A stretch of 64,000 nucleotides of DNA, from NCBI RefSeq assembly GCF_007785815.1, contig NZ_VNIM01000002.1, forward strand, positions 56,770 through 120,769. The letters are read 5' to 3'. The stretch is from Alterirhizorhabdus solaris (GTDB taxonomy: Bacteria > Pseudomonadota > Alphaproteobacteria > Sphingomonadales > Sphingomonadaceae). The position numbers and the translations under genes are program-made. How positions within the stretch are numbered: position 1 is the first letter of the stretch; the number at the start of each line of letters is the position of its first letter. This document shows, piece after piece, positions 1 to 8,767 of the stretch. The notes under the pieces are model-generated. The model was not told where the DNA came from. It saw only the letters and a program-made list of their open reading frames with translations, and made no database searches.

Positions 1-1
1 G

Positions 2-79
2 ACGCCTGATCTCAATCGGCACATGGTCGCCAACACACCCTATGCAGACTGGCTGAGAGAGGAGGACCGCGCGCCGTGA
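2..79 (+). CDS. C-terminal fragment of an unidentified protein
   Basis: Only the last 25 codons of this gene lie in the window. They read in frame from base 2 to a TGA at 77-79 and end in the residues WLREEDRAP. The stop overlaps the ATG of the next gene by one base, so the two are probably translated from one transcript. The fragment is too short and too low in recognisable motifs to assign a family. Confidence 0.6.
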   Translation, partial: TPDLNRHMVANTPYADWLREEDRAP

Positions 80-699
80 TGAACCCGCTCCCCGAACTGC
101 CCGCTGGCGCCTTCGCCAAGCAGGACACCGGTGATGATCTCGCTATCTATGCCCCTCCGCGGCTGGTCACGCACATCGACGAGGGGGCGGTGGCCTCGCT
201 CACCGCACACTATCGAGGTCTGTTGCCCGAGAACAAGCCGGTACTCGACCTCATGTCGAGTTGGGTCAGCCACCTGCCGCCCGACCGGACCTACGCTCCT
301 GTCGTCGGACATGGCATGAACGCCGAAGAGCTTGCCGCCAATCCACGCCTTGACCGCTGGTTCGTGCAGGATCTGAATCGCGACGCCACGCTGCCGCTGG
401 ACGACCGATCCTTCGAGGGTGCCCTCTGCTGCGTCGGTGCCCAATATCTTCAGCAGCCGGTCGCTGTATTCACCGAAGTGCGCAGGGTACTGGTGCCGGA
501 AGCCCCGCTCATTGTCAGCTTCTCGAATCGGTGTTTCCCGACAAAGGCAGTTGCCATCTGGCGGTCGCTCGACATCAACGGACACGCCGCGCTGGTCCGG
601 CTCTACCTTGAGCGCGCAGGGTTTCGCCACATCACCGCGGACGTCCTCGCCGACGGCCGTGCAAGTGATCCGTTGATCGCGGTCACTGGTCGCGCCTGA
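79..699 (+). CDS. SAM-dependent methyltransferase-like protein
   Basis: A protein of 206 residues. The middle has the layout of a class I methyltransferase core: a hydrophobic strand ending in an acidic residue (VLDLMSSWVSHLP), then a second strand and turn (VQDLNRDATLPLDDRSFEG), then a strand and helix resembling motif IV to post-IV (ALCCVGAQYLQQP...EVRRVL). The last part resembles the substrate-side region of small-molecule methyltransferases. The glycine-rich motif I is atypical, so substrate and even activity are uncertain. An upstream GTG at 76 is possible, but the ATG at 79 overlaps the preceding stop codon and fits translational coupling. No signal peptide is seen. Confidence 0.6.
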   Translation: MNPLPELPAGAFAKQDTGDDLAIYAPPRLVTHIDEGAVASLTAHYRGLLPENKPVLDLMSSWVSHLPPDRTYAPVVGHGMNAEELAANPRLDRWFVQDLNRDATLPLDDRSFEGALCCVGAQYLQQPVAVFTEVRRVLVPEAPLIVSFSNRCFPTKAVAIWRSLDINGHAALVRLYLERAGFRHITADVLADGRASDPLIAVTGRA

Positions 700-852
700 C
701 GACCGTGAGCGGCCATCGCCGGCGCTTGGAAAAAGAGCCGCGACCTCCTGGGTGATCCACCACCCGCGGAGGATCCCGGTCAAAGACAAACTGTCCGCCG
801 GCGGTGCTACATGTCCACGACCTCGCGGCGTGAGGCGATGCGAGCCCGACGG

Positions 853-1035
853 TCAGCGACTCTTCCGTTGCTGCCGTTCCTCATGATCCGCTGTGATCTC
901 CAGGTCCCTCGCGAGCTGCTCCAAGGCGCGGCGAGCGCCAAGGCGCTCAAGCCCGTCCCGATGATCGACAGACCGCGGCGGGGTGCTTCGCGCTCGCGCC
1001 AGTCTCGCGGCGGCCCTGAGTGTTTCTGAATCCAC
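853..1035 (-). CDS. Possible small hypothetical protein
   Basis: A 60-codon frame with a GTG start, encoding a charged, helix-prone, Arg/Glu/Ala-rich protein (starts MDSETLRAAARLARAR, ends EERQQRKSR). Its composition resembles short conserved sphingomonad proteins more than random antisense sequence, but no domain is recognised and no convincing ribosome-binding site is seen. The rest of 700-1154 shows no other gene that I can support. It is offered as a candidate only. Confidence 0.28.
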   Translation of the reverse strand: MDSETLRAAARLARARSTPPRSVDHRDGLERLGARRALEQLARDLEITADHEERQQRKSR

Positions 1036-1154
1036 GACCGCCGATCCTCCGATCGCTGCTTAGGAAACCTCGACGGCAACATAGCATCATCGCGGGAGAA
1101 GTATCGACTCGCATAGCGTCGGACTCCCGGTCCCGAGGCATGTCCGATCCACCC

Positions 1155-1490
1155 CTAATGCACGTTGGCGCTGACCAGCTCGTCCAGAGCAGACCCAACG
1201 ATTCCCCATCTTTTCATGCCCCGCCAATCCCGTTTCCGATGCAGATCCCGCATATAATTGTCAGCCCATGCGACTGCGTCATGTGCGCCCAGATCGGTGA
1301 TCAATTCGGCCGCTATTGCCCAGGCTTCCTGCTGGTCGCCATGGTCCGGCACGATCTCGGTCGCTGGTTGCTTCCGAGCGCGGCGGTTACGCGGCTCACC
1401 AGCCGTCGATCGGAAAGGCGCGGAGTTCGGGTCTGTGCTGACGGCGTTCCGCAGAGTGCTGCGGTCGAGCTTTCGTCTCGCCATGATCAA
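1155..1490 (-). CDS. Small conserved protein of the S24/HIRAN module, copy 1
   Basis: A protein of 111 residues with a basic, low-complexity N-terminal half. The C-terminal half is an acidic and aromatic helical domain (EAWAIAAELITDLGAHDAVAWA, then DNYMRDL and later ALDELV). The same C-terminal domain recurs at 59663-59893, which shows that the reading frame is real. Its start overlaps the stop of the HIRAN gene upstream on this strand by four bases, so it is the last gene of a three-gene unit S24 - HIRAN - this protein. I do not recognise a named family. Position beside a LexA/S24-like repressor suggests a role tied to stress or DNA metabolism, but that is inference. Confidence 0.7.
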   Translation of the reverse strand: MIMARRKLDRSTLRNAVSTDPNSAPFRSTAGEPRNRRARKQPATEIVPDHGDQQEAWAIAAELITDLGAHDAVAWADNYMRDLHRKRDWRGMKRWGIVGSALDELVSANVH

Positions 1491-1891
1491 TCGTCCTGCG
1501 GTAGTTCATCGGGCCAGAAATCGACCTCTTCAGTCGTCTCTGCGGCGTGCCGCTTCCGGTCGCACTCGGGCAAGACGGGCACTTCTCCGTCGAACCCGAT
1601 CCTGATCGCTGCTCCAGGCTGTGTCGCCCCCTGGAACACTGCCTGAAGCTCCCGACCATTGCGTAGCATGCTGCCGATCCAGGGCGCGCGATCCGCCGTC
1701 AGGTAACCGATCTGAACATGACGGGCGCTGACGACGGCAATGGCGCTCGGATCGACGGGGTTCTTGGGTTCGGGTACGAGCTCGATCGGCTCACCCGGCA
1801 CACAGAGTAGGATTTCGAACCGGCGGTTGCTGCCATCGGCATTCGGATGGTTCGCGCCAACGACATGCAGGCTGAGTTGCTTCATAGCCAT
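1487..1891 (-). CDS. HIRAN-domain protein, copy 1
   Basis: A protein of 134 residues. The N-terminal 80 or so carry the pattern of HIRAN domains: SLHVVGANHPNADGSNRRFEIL, then a segment VPEPKNPVDPSAIAV, then IGYLTADRAPWI. HIRAN domains bind DNA ends or damaged DNA in helicases such as Rad5; here the domain stands almost alone. The C-terminal 50 residues are acidic, end in DFWPDELPQDD and differ strongly from the paralogue at 59950-60357, whereas the N-terminal half is nearly identical. It sits 17 bases downstream of the S24 repressor gene and overlaps the next small gene, so the three are probably co-transcribed. Confidence 0.8.
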   Translation of the reverse strand: MAMKQLSLHVVGANHPNADGSNRRFEILLCVPGEPIELVPEPKNPVDPSAIAVVSARHVQIGYLTADRAPWIGSMLRNGRELQAVFQGATQPGAAIRIGFDGEVPVLPECDRKRHAAETTEEVDFWPDELPQDD

Positions 1892-1908
1892 GTCTCAGTC
1901 CGCCGCGA

Positions 1909-2562
1909 TCAGCTCAGGGTGCGGCCGAACCATAGCACCCGACCAACGATGTCGATCCGGCCAAGCTCGATGTTCTGCCAGCTCGGATAATCCGGATTGT
2001 CGCTCTTGATCGAAATGCCTCGGCCCGATGGATTGCGGGCGAGCCGTTTGACCATCAGGCTGTCGTCGAGCCGCAGCACGTAGATGCCGTCCCGAAGTCG
2101 CCCGACGCCGTCCTTACGATCGACGAGCACGTCGTCGCCGTCAGCCAACGTCGGCGCCATGGAATCGCCCTTCACCTGGATAACGGACAGCCCGTCGGCA
2201 GATCCCTTGGTGCGATCCCGCAGCCAACGCGGATCGAAGCCGATCGTCGTGCGCCGCGCCTCACCGAAATCGGCAGCGCCATGTCCGGCCGACGCATAGA
2301 CGTCGAGCACGGGCACCTGTTGCAAGGCCGGCTGCTCCCACTCCTGCGGCCCTCCAAGAACGGCCTCTTTGACGCCGAAGTAAGCGGCAAGAACGCGCCG
2401 ATCCTCTTCGTGCAGCCGCTTGGGCGTACCGCGCTTGATGTACTGCTGGATGTAAGCATCGTTGCGCCGAAGCATGCGGGACAGACCCGCATAGTCTTCG
2501 TTGCGCTCGTCGATCAGCCGTTGGAGCGCTGTGCGAGGATCTTCAATTTGCGCGAGCATCAT
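1909..2562 (-). CDS. LexA-like S24 family transcriptional repressor, copy 1
   Basis: A protein of 217 residues built like a phage CI or LexA-type repressor. The N-terminal 65 residues form a helix-turn-helix region (RNDAYIQQYIKRGTPKRL). A linker with a plausible self-cleavage site (YASAGHG) follows, then the S24 peptidase domain with the Ser of VKGDSMAPTLADGD and the Lys of LMVKRLARN as the catalytic pair. Known members bind operators and are inactivated by RecA-stimulated self-cleavage. The paralogue at 60375-61028 differs at only about nine residues, so both probably recognise the same operators. No LexA box was identified with confidence. Confidence 0.85.
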   Translation of the reverse strand: MMLAQIEDPRTALQRLIDERNEDYAGLSRMLRRNDAYIQQYIKRGTPKRLHEEDRRVLAAYFGVKEAVLGGPQEWEQPALQQVPVLDVYASAGHGAADFGEARRTTIGFDPRWLRDRTKGSADGLSVIQVKGDSMAPTLADGDDVLVDRKDGVGRLRDGIYVLRLDDSLMVKRLARNPSGRGISIKSDNPDYPSWQNIELGRIDIVGRVLWFGRTLS

Positions 2563-2600
2563 AGGATCAACTGAGCCGCACGCTTAAGGGCACGCGCCAT

Positions 2601-2918
2601 ATGAGCCTGGAGGAAGCCGCGACGATCCTGCACGAAGCTGGGCTGCCGGCCCGCGGCACACTGACGCTGGCGCTGTTCGACCGCCAGGATCTCGCGACCG
2701 ACTGGGCACGCTCAGGCCTTGGTGGTTTCTTGGAGATGATGGTGGCCGCCCTCCCCGATGCGCTCGCCGCGGAAATTGGCGACACCAGCGACCGGGTCGA
2801 CCCACGCTGGGGTACGCAGGCCGCGCGCTTCGTGGCGCAGCGTATCGCCCACCACATCCACGACTTGATCGAACGAGAACAGCGGCTCGGCGACTTCTCG
2901 CCAGGTCGCACCGCCTAA
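2601..2918 (+). CDS. Hypothetical protein diverging from the S24 repressor
   Basis: A protein of 105 residues, helical and acidic, with no signal peptide or membrane segment. It starts with MSLEEAATILHEAGLPARG and has a central helix LGGFLEMMVAALPDAL. It diverges from the repressor gene at 2562, with about 38 bases between the two starts, so its promoter lies where a repressor operator would be expected. The second copy of the module has a different small gene in the equivalent place (61094-61282). No family is recognised. Confidence 0.55.
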   Translation: MSLEEAATILHEAGLPARGTLTLALFDRQDLATDWARSGLGGFLEMMVAALPDALAAEIGDTSDRVDPRWGTQAARFVAQRIAHHIHDLIEREQRLGDFSPGRTA

Positions 2919-2973
2919 TCCGCTAGCAGCCGGCCACTGGGGAGAGGTCGGGCACACTTTAAACAAGGACAGC

Positions 2974-3189
2974 TTGATGCAAGCTCATCTCGCCCGATCG
3001 ACAGAACGCCTGATCAGGCTACCCGAGGTCAGAAAGCGGGTGGGCCTCGGTCGCTCAACGATCTACCGGCTGATGGAACTGGGCTCGTTCCCGAAGTCGC
3101 GAAAGCTCGGCGCCAGGGCCATCGCTTGGTCAGAAGCAGAAATAAACGATTGGATTGAAGGCAAGCTAACGAACAGGTCTACTGATTGA
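2974..3189 (+). CDS. AlpA-family (excisionase-like) regulator
   Basis: A protein of 71 residues with the winged helix-turn-helix typical of AlpA/phage transcriptional activators: RLPEVRKRVGLGRSTIYRLMELGSFPKSRKL, followed by a conserved aromatic (AIAWSEAEINDWI). Proteins of this family regulate integrase genes or act in excision of integrative elements, often standing near an attachment site. No integrase is visible downstream, which suggests that the element has been rearranged here. The start may be either of the two adjacent Met codons or Met at codon 2. Confidence 0.8.
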   Translation: MMQAHLARSTERLIRLPEVRKRVGLGRSTIYRLMELGSFPKSRKLGARAIAWSEAEINDWIEGKLTNRSTD

Positions 3190-3565
3190 CCCGCAAGAAT
3201 TGAGCCCAAACTTGGGATGCAGATCCTTCCGGTCGGTACCCAGGCAGCATCGCAGACCACGTTCCGGCCGGCTCCGACGGCGTTGCCTACTGCACTATTA
3301 CCACGACCGTGCTTCCGCTGCGGCGTAGATCGACCTGATCGGCATGGGCCGCCCGGGTGCTCGAATCCCTGCTTGCGGGCGGGCTGGATACCGCTCATGC
3401 AGGGCAACAAGGGGTCTGAAAGTCAGGGATAGCGATCCTAAACGGTTTCACGCGCGAAGGCTGCTGCCGGGTTTCACGGTTTGAAGAACCAAGCTATCGT
3501 TTGTTGTGCAAGGGATCATAGCTGCGGCTGGCCCGTGGAAGCTGCATGGAAATTGACCCGGGTCT
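3190..3565. other. Intergenic stretch without a supported gene
   Basis: This stretch separates the AlpA gene from the histidine kinase. Short open frames on both strands have low-complexity Pro/Arg/Cys-rich translations and no start signals. The frame ending near 3420 (AARVLESLLAGGLDTAHAG) is interrupted by stops and may be a relic of an older coding sequence. No hairpin terminator or clear promoter was identified. Confidence 0.4.
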
Positions 3566-6500
3566 ATGTCACTCAACGATGATACTTTCTTGAAACACAC
3601 CCCCGACTTCCTTGCAGGAGGCGGAGAAATGGCCGCGCTCTCACGTGAGCACGATTGGAGGAAGACTCCGCTCGGCGCGCCTGACAGCTGGGAGCAATCG
3701 CTGCGAACTGCAGTTTCGATATGCCTCACTACGCCCTTCGTCAGCGCTGTTCATTGGGGTCCTGATCTTCGGATCATCTACAACGACGCCTACGCGCCCG
3801 CGCTTGCCGAGCGACACCCACGCGCTCTCGGCCAGCCATTCCGAGACGTGTGGCCTGAGATCTGGGATGTTCTCGGCCCGCAGGTCGAGCAAGTCCTCAA
3901 GACCGGTCGCGGATTCTCAACCGAAAACCAGCTTCTGCGCATGGAGCGGAACGGGCAGGTTCAGGACACCTACTGGATCTACAGCTTCGCCCCGATTCAT
4001 GGGGACGGCTCCGAGATCGGCGGCGTGTTTGTCACCGCCATCGACAATACCGCCAACGTGCTTGCCGAGCGCCGGCGCGACGCTGAGACCGAGCGGCTGC
4101 GGCGGATGTTCGAGCAGGCTCCCGGCTTCATCACCGTTCTTGAGGGGCCAGCTCATCGCTTTACCCTCGCCAACGCAGCATACCGGGAGCTCGTCGGCGA
4201 CCGTGAGCTGATCGGAAAAACCGTAGCGGAAGCCCTGCCGGAGGCGGTTGGGCAAGGCTATCTGGGCCTGCTCGATCAGGTGTTCGCAACAGGGGAAGCG
4301 TTCACCACCACCAGAGCGAAGTTCGTGGTTCAGCCGACCGCCGGCGGGCCCGCAAGCGAGCGCTATATCGACTTCGTCTACCAGCCTATTGCTAACGAAG
4401 AAGGCCGCGTCACCGGCATCTTCGTCGAAGGGCAGGACGTCACCGAGGCACATCGCGCCGATGCCGTGTTGCTCGAGAGCGAAGCGCGATTCCGAAACGT
4501 GGCAGACCATTCGCCCGTGATGATGTGGATGACGGAGCCCGACGGCTATTGCAGCTACCTCAACAAATTCTGGTATGAATTCACCGGGCAGACCGAGGCA
4601 GAAGCGCTCGGGCTCGGTTGGACGAAGGCGACCCACCCGGACGACCAGAAGCTCGCCGAGGACACGTTCCTTGCCGCGGTAGCGGCACAGGCTTCGTTCC
4701 GCGTCGAATATCGGCTGCGTCGCGCCGACGGGGTATATCGCTGGGCAATCGACGCTGCGGCCCCCCGCTTCGGTGAGGACGGTCGCTTCCTCGGCCATGT
4801 CGGCTCGGTGATCGACATCGACGAACGTCGCGAAGCCGAAGAAAAGTTGGCGCTCAATGAAGAGCGGCTGAGGCTGGCACTCGAAGTTGGCGAAATCGGC
4901 CAGTGGCATGTCGACAACGTGACCGGAGACATGTTCTGGCCGCCCCGCGTGAAGGCCATGTTCGGCATCTCGCCCGACGTGCCGGTCACGCTGGACGACT
5001 TCATCAACGGCGTGCACCCTGAAGACCGCGAGCAAACCCGCGTAGCCTATGAAGCGGCCTCTGATCCCGAGCGCCGGCCGATCTACGACGTGGAATACCG
5101 GACTGTCGGCAGGGAAGATGGATTGGTTCGCTGGGTGGCAGCGAAGGGCCGAGGTTTGTTCAACGCGGAAGGCTATTGCTACCGTGTGATTGGCACTGCC
5201 GTGGACGTCACGTCACGCAAGGCGGACGAGCTCCGACTTCGCGAGCTGAATGAGACGCTCGAGGCTCAGGTCGCCGAACGCACCGCTGATCGCGACCGCA
5301 TGTGGCGCCTCTCGACCGATCTGATGTTGGTCGCCCGCTTCGACGCGGTGATTACCGCGGTGAATCCGGCCTGGTCGACGCTGCTCGGATGGGCTGAGCG
5401 CGAGCTGATTGGTCGGCGCTTCATCGATCTGGTCCATCCCGAGGATGTCACCAGCACATTGGAGGAGGCTGGCAAGCTGGGCGACGGACAAACGACCTTG
5501 CGCTTCGAAAATCGATACCAACACAAGGACGGCTCTTTCCGGTGGTTGTCTTGGACCGCAGTGCCCGGCGACAATTTGATCCATGCTGTGGCTCGCGATG
5601 TCTCGGCCGAGCGGGAGCAAGCCGAAATTCTTCAACAGACCGAGGAAGCGCTGCGCCAGGCGCAGAAGATGGAGGCGGTCGGCCAGCTTACCGGCGGCAT
5701 CGCGCATGATTTCAATAATCTGCTCACCGGGGTGATCGGCTCCCTTGACATGATGCAGAGGAGGATCGCGAAGGGCGAGATGGGCAAGGTGGAGCACTAC
5801 GCCACCACCGCCATGACGTCGGCGAACCGAGCCGCAGCCCTCACGCACCGACTGCTCGCATTCTCTCGCCGTCAGCCGCTCGACCCAAAGCCAGTCAATT
5901 CGAACCGTCTAGTCAGCGGCATGGAAGAATTGCTTCGCCGCACCCTAGGCGAGGCTGTCCGCCTCGAGATCGTGACCGCCGGCGGGCTCTGGCAGACGTT
6001 GTGCGACCCGCATCAACTCGAAAGTGCGATACTGAACCTGGCCATCAATGCGCGCGACGCCATGCCGGACGGCGGGAACCTCACCATTGAGACCTGCAAC
6101 GCACACCTCGACACCGCCTATGCCGCCAAGCTCCGCGGGGTCCCGCCGGGTCAGTATGTCTGCATCTGCGTCACCGACACGGGGACCGGCATGAGCCCGG
6201 ACGTGATCGCCAAGGCATTCGATCCCTTCTTCACTACCAAGCCGATCGGGCAAGGGACCGGCCTTGGGCTGTCGATGATCTACGGCTTCGCCCGCCAATC
6301 GGAGGGCTACGCCAAGATCTATTCCGAGGTTGATCAGGGCACCACATTCAAGCTCTACCTGCCTCGCTACTACGGCGAAGGGGAGGATGCCGACGTGGCT
6401 GCTCCCGGCTTCAACGAGGATCATCGCGCCGAACACGGTGAGGTAGTACTGGTTGTGGAGGACGAAACGGCCGTCCGCGAAATCGTCGTCGATGTGCTGG

Positions 6501-6802
6501 AAGAACTGGGCTATCGCGCGATCCAAGCCGCTGATGGACCGTCGGGCCTAAAGATACTGCAGACCGACACACGTGTAGATCTTCTCGTTAGCGATGTTGG
6601 GTTGCCAGGGCTCAACGGCCGCCAATTGGCGGATCAGGCGCGCGAACGCCGACGCGATCTGAAGGTGCTGTTCATGACGGGCTATGCCGAGAACGCCACA
6701 ATCGCCAACGGCTTCCTCGATCCAGGTATGGAGATGATCACCAAACCATTTGCTATCGAATCGCTGGCAACGCGTATCCGGGGAATGATCGAGAGCAAGT
6801 AA
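3566..6802 (+). CDS. Multi-PAS hybrid sensor histidine kinase
   Basis: A protein of 1078 residues with no membrane segment, so it acts in the cytoplasm. About five PAS/PAC domains occupy residues 50-690 (approximate borders 50-165, 180-300, 305-430, 440-560, 575-690). They are followed by a HisKA dimerisation segment with phosphoacceptor His714 in GGIAHDFNN. The HATPase_c domain has an N box ([14 protein letters not shown]), G1 (DTGTGM), an F box (FDPFFTTK) and G2 (GQGTGLGLS). A C-terminal receiver has its phosphoacceptor at Asp1010 (LLVSDVG). It is an orphan: no separate response regulator or DNA-binding output lies nearby, so its partner and signal are unknown. It is not obviously part of the metal operons. 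Confidence 0.9.
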   Translation: MSLNDDTFLKHTPDFLAGGGEMAALSREHDWRKTPLGAPDSWEQSLRTAVSICLTTPFVSAVHWGPDLRIIYNDAYAPALAERHPRALGQPFRDVWPEIWDVLGPQVEQVLKTGRGFSTENQLLRMERNGQVQDTYWIYSFAPIHGDGSEIGGVFVTAIDNTANVLAERRRDAETERLRRMFEQAPGFITVLEGPAHRFTLANAAYRELVGDRELIGKTVAEALPEAVGQGYLGLLDQVFATGEAFTTTRAKFVVQPTAGGPASERYIDFVYQPIANEEGRVTGIFVEGQDVTEAHRADAVLLESEARFRNVADHSPVMMWMTEPDGYCSYLNKFWYEFTGQTEAEALGLGWTKATHPDDQKLAEDTFLAAVAAQASFRVEYRLRRADGVYRWAIDAAAPRFGEDGRFLGHVGSVIDIDERREAEEKLALNEERLRLALEVGEIGQWHVDNVTGDMFWPPRVKAMFGISPDVPVTLDDFINGVHPEDREQTRVAYEAASDPERRPIYDVEYRTVGREDGLVRWVAAKGRGLFNAEGYCYRVIGTAVDVTSRKADELRLRELNETLEAQVAERTADRDRMWRLSTDLMLVARFDAVITAVNPAWSTLLGWAERELIGRRFIDLVHPEDVTSTLEEAGKLGDGQTTLRFENRYQHKDGSFRWLSWTAVPGDNLIHAVARDVSAEREQAEILQQTEEALRQAQKMEAVGQLTGGIAHDFNNLLTGVIGSLDMMQRRIAKGEMGKVEHYATTAMTSANRAAALTHRLLAFSRRQPLDPKPVNSNRLVSGMEELLRRTLGEAVRLEIVTAGGLWQTLCDPHQLESAILNLAINARDAMPDGGNLTIETCNAHLDTAYAAKLRGVPPGQYVCICVTDTGTGMSPDVIAKAFDPFFTTKPIGQGTGLGLSMIYGFARQSEGYAKIYSEVDQGTTFKLYLPRYYGEGEDADVAAPGFNEDHRAEHGEVVLVVEDETAVREIVVDVLEELGYRAIQAADGPSGLKILQTDTRVDLLVSDVGLPGLNGRQLADQARERRRDLKVLFMTGYAENATIANGFLDPGMEMITKPFAIESLATRIRGMIESK

Positions 6803-7087
6803 GCTCCTCCCAACTCCGACTCTTGTCGGCCAGCAGTCGGGATTGAGAAAAGCTGTCGGAGGTGGCGTCGGCGTCGCACATCCCCGGCATCAGTTGTCGT
6901 GATCCACCATAACCGCTCCGACCCAGTTGCGGCTGTCGCCTCTCGCTCCTCGACATTCGCCGCTTGCTCATGTCAATGGACTGACCCTTCGCGAACCTTG
7001 CCAGCCGCTTTCAGCGACTTGGATTGGGGACATTGCTGGCTGACAGCTTTCAGGATCGGAACGGTCGAAAGCCGCAAGTGCGTAGTG

Positions 7088-7504
7088 TCACAACCGTTCG
7101 GGTGTGTCGATCAACTGATTGCGAGCAATGCCGAGTTTCATCAGGTCCGGCGCGAGGAAAGAGCGCAGCGCCAGCGGGCTGGCGACCCGCAGCACCGAGC
7201 AGCGCACATCCGCGAGCTTGCTAAGCGGAAACGTCTTGAAGGACTGAGCAGGATCGAGATCATGGAAGATCGTCTCGTAGACCGCGGCCTCAAATCCATC
7301 CGCGGCATAGGCGGTCGGCACGCGTTTGCGCACGGGGCCGATCGGCGCGAATCGCGAGGAGCCAAAGCCCGGATTGAACGCATCGCCGGCAAGCTTTTCG
7401 GCGTGAATGCGCCAGAGAACGGCGCCTACGGGCAGATCGGTGACGTGGGTCGCAAAGGCGGTCGGCGGTTTGGGGACAATGCCGGTCGGCGCCAGCGCTG
7501 TCAC
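7088..7504 (-). pseudogene. RES-domain toxin, C-terminally truncated
   Basis: The 138 residues match the first two thirds of a long-type RES domain. They include the conserved Arg32 (VLWRIHAEK), the FNPGFGSSRF segment and Glu77 (AVYETIFHD). RES toxins degrade NAD+ and need a catalytic Ser near their C-terminus. Here the frame ends with LIDTPERL and a stop where family members normally continue with an aromatic/proline run and the Ser-bearing segment. The sequence after the stop (6803-7087) shows no homology to the missing part and no gene, so a DNA junction probably cut the gene. Its start overlaps the stop of the upstream antitoxin gene by four bases. The product is probably inactive. Confidence 0.7.
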
Positions 7505-8259
7505 CCGCCGATCTCGTCGCTCTCATGCGCCGCGGCGTCGAGGACGGCCGCTTCATCGTCGTGGAGTTCCCTCGGAGCGGGTCCACCCAGCCACGAGTTG
7601 GTCGACACGAACCAGAAGGCGGTTTGCCATGGTGACCGGCTCGTCGGCAGGACCTCCAAAATCCTCTTGATGAGGGGAAGCGGCTTGCCGTCGGCGTCGA
7701 ACTGGAAGGTCGGGAAGCGGTCCTGTCCCTGGTAGGGGACCGCGAAGACGCGGCGCTGCGCTTTCCAGCGCGCGGCGGTCTGGTGGCGGTTCTTGGCTTC
7801 ATGCCCGGCGCGCGCCGCGACCTCGGCCGAGGTCAGCGTCTCGACCTCGTGCATGAAGCGCTGGCGGATGGCGGTGTTGTCAGCCGCGACTGCGGTATGG
7901 AACTCGGCCATCGGATCATGGGTATCGGCCAGGACGTCGAGGAGCTGCTCGATCTTGCGCTCGAGATGCCGCGCGCGGACATCCGGCAACAGCTTGTCGA
8001 CGATTGCGTAGAGTGCCTGTCGATCCGGGTCGGCTGCGATGCCCGTGGCGGTCAGCTGCTCGATCGCGTGATCGACGGCGGTTCGATACTGTTCGGAGAA
8101 GCCCTCAACAGTAGGCGCTATATATAAGGTGTCGCTGGCGGCTTCGGAACGCGGAGCCCCGCGCCGCTTGGCCGGCTTGGCGCGCGCGGTCTCGACCAGG
8201 CTGGCGAACACCAGATTGGCGAAGGCGCTCGGATCGACAGCGGTGGCGAGGGTCGCCAT
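7501..8259 (-). CDS. Probable antitoxin partner of the RES toxin
   Basis: A protein of 252 residues that is translationally coupled to the RES gene (overlap 7501-7504). The C-terminal 100 residues (from AARAGHEAKNRHQ to DEAAVLDAAAHE, including WFVSTNSWLGGPAPRELHDD) resemble the toxin-binding half of Xre/ParS/MbcA-type antitoxins. The N-terminal part is unusual and longer than in classical members of 130-160 residues, with a helical region EQYRTAVDHAIEQL. Two 32-bp repeats directly upstream (8275-8367) are good candidates for autoregulatory operators. The assignment rests on gene order and C-terminal resemblance, so it is an inference. Confidence 0.6.
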   Translation of the reverse strand: MATLATAVDPSAFANLVFASLVETARAKPAKRRGAPRSEAASDTLYIAPTVEGFSEQYRTAVDHAIEQLTATGIAADPDRQALYAIVDKLLPDVRARHLERKIEQLLDVLADTHDPMAEFHTAVAADNTAIRQRFMHEVETLTSAEVAARAGHEAKNRHQTAARWKAQRRVFAVPYQGQDRFPTFQFDADGKPLPLIKRILEVLPTSRSPWQTAFWFVSTNSWLGGPAPRELHDDEAAVLDAAAHESDEIGG

Positions 8260-8274
8260 GGACAGCTCCTGTGG

Positions 8275-8306
8275 TTAGTCTCGCTAACATATAACCGAAC
8301 TAACCA
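8275..8306. repeat. Operator-like 32-bp repeat A upstream of the antitoxin
   Basis: The repeat runs from TTAGTC to CTAACCA and contains GTTAG/CTAAC half sites. It matches repeat B (8336-8367) at most positions, and the two starts are 61 bases (about six helical turns) apart. It ends 16 bases from the antitoxin start codon, which suits binding by an autorepressing antitoxin. Confidence 0.65.
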
Positions 8307-8335
8307 AAATTGCCACCCCACGGAGGCAATGGCGC

Positions 8336-8367
8336 TTAGTCATGCTAACACATAAGCGATCTAACCA
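8336..8367. repeat. Operator-like 32-bp repeat B upstream of the antitoxin
   Basis: Second copy of the motif at 8275-8306, in the same orientation. The conserved core is GCTAACA, then an A/T-rich ATAA, then CGA and CTAACCA. Same-face spacing relative to repeat A suggests cooperative binding by one protein. Confidence 0.65.
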
Positions 8368-8453
8368 CGCACGCCACTGCCGATGTTTATTCCAGTAACC
8401 CCCCTTCCTGGAAAAAACAAAGTAGTCGAGTAGGGCGGAGTTTTTCGAGTCAC

Positions 8454-8490
8454 CTGGAACGCTGGAACGCTGGAACGCTGGAACGCTGGA
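8454..8490. repeat. 8-bp tandem repeat, about 4.6 units
   Basis: The unit CTGGAACG is repeated four times without change from 8454 to 8485, followed by the partial unit CTGGA. Period 8 shifts the reading frame at each unit, so it is not a coding repeat. Short phased repeats of this kind can be protein-binding iterons or slippage products. Confidence 0.8.
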
Positions 8491-8502
8491 CCGCGACGTG
8501 GA

Positions 8503-8673
8503 GTGATCTTCTCACCTTTAAACGACCAAACTGGCGGACGGTCGGGAAGCAAAGGATCGATCTCCGCGCTTCGTGCAAGCGTGGCGGCATTCCTGGAACT
8601 CATGCTTCCACGCGTCACTCGGCTGCTGCTTGCCATAGACGAATCGTTGCGCAATAATGAGAACGGGTTCTGA
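8503..8673 (+). CDS. Possible small hypothetical protein or gene remnant
   Basis: A GTG-initiated frame of 56 codons whose second half looks genuinely protein-like (SISALRASVAAFLELMLP, then RVTRLLLAIDESLRNNENGF). The frame is open further upstream through the 8-bp tandem repeat back to 8434 but offers no start codon there. It may therefore be the 3' end of a gene whose 5' part has been lost. Family unknown. Confidence 0.3.
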   Translation: MIFSPLNDQTGGRSGSKGSISALRASVAAFLELMLPRVTRLLLAIDESLRNNENGF

Positions 8674-8767
8674 GACGGTCTTGCGCCTCACCGCAGCTTA
8701 TTAAAAGTAGGCGGCGGATTGTCGAGCTTGTTGCATACGAAACCGCGCGCGAGCGATATAGCCGGCG

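Larger units (their letters stand above)
1487..2567 (-). repeat. Long direct repeat, copy 1
   Basis: This segment carries the S24 repressor gene and the HIRAN gene. It corresponds base for base, with a constant offset of 58,466 and no indels between 1891 and 2562, to 59950-61033. Both copies have the same orientation. Identity is highest from about 1790 to 2567, stops abruptly at the bases ATAGGAT just before the repressor start, and fades inside the 3' half of the HIRAN gene. The pair brackets all metal-resistance cargo in the window. Confidence 0.85.

Noticed and set aside
40..789. 249-codon open frame on the minus strand
   Set aside because: It is antisense to the methyltransferase-like gene; GC-rich third positions create long shadow frames, and it has no domain or ribosome-binding site.
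3515..3545. AAGGGAT before the histidine kinase, resembling the ECF -35 element
   Set aside because: No CGTA occurs 14 bases downstream, so the two-part motif is not met.
3917..5035. 372-codon open frame on the minus strand inside the histidine kinase
   Set aside because: It is antisense to clear PAS-domain coding sequence; no family resemblance.
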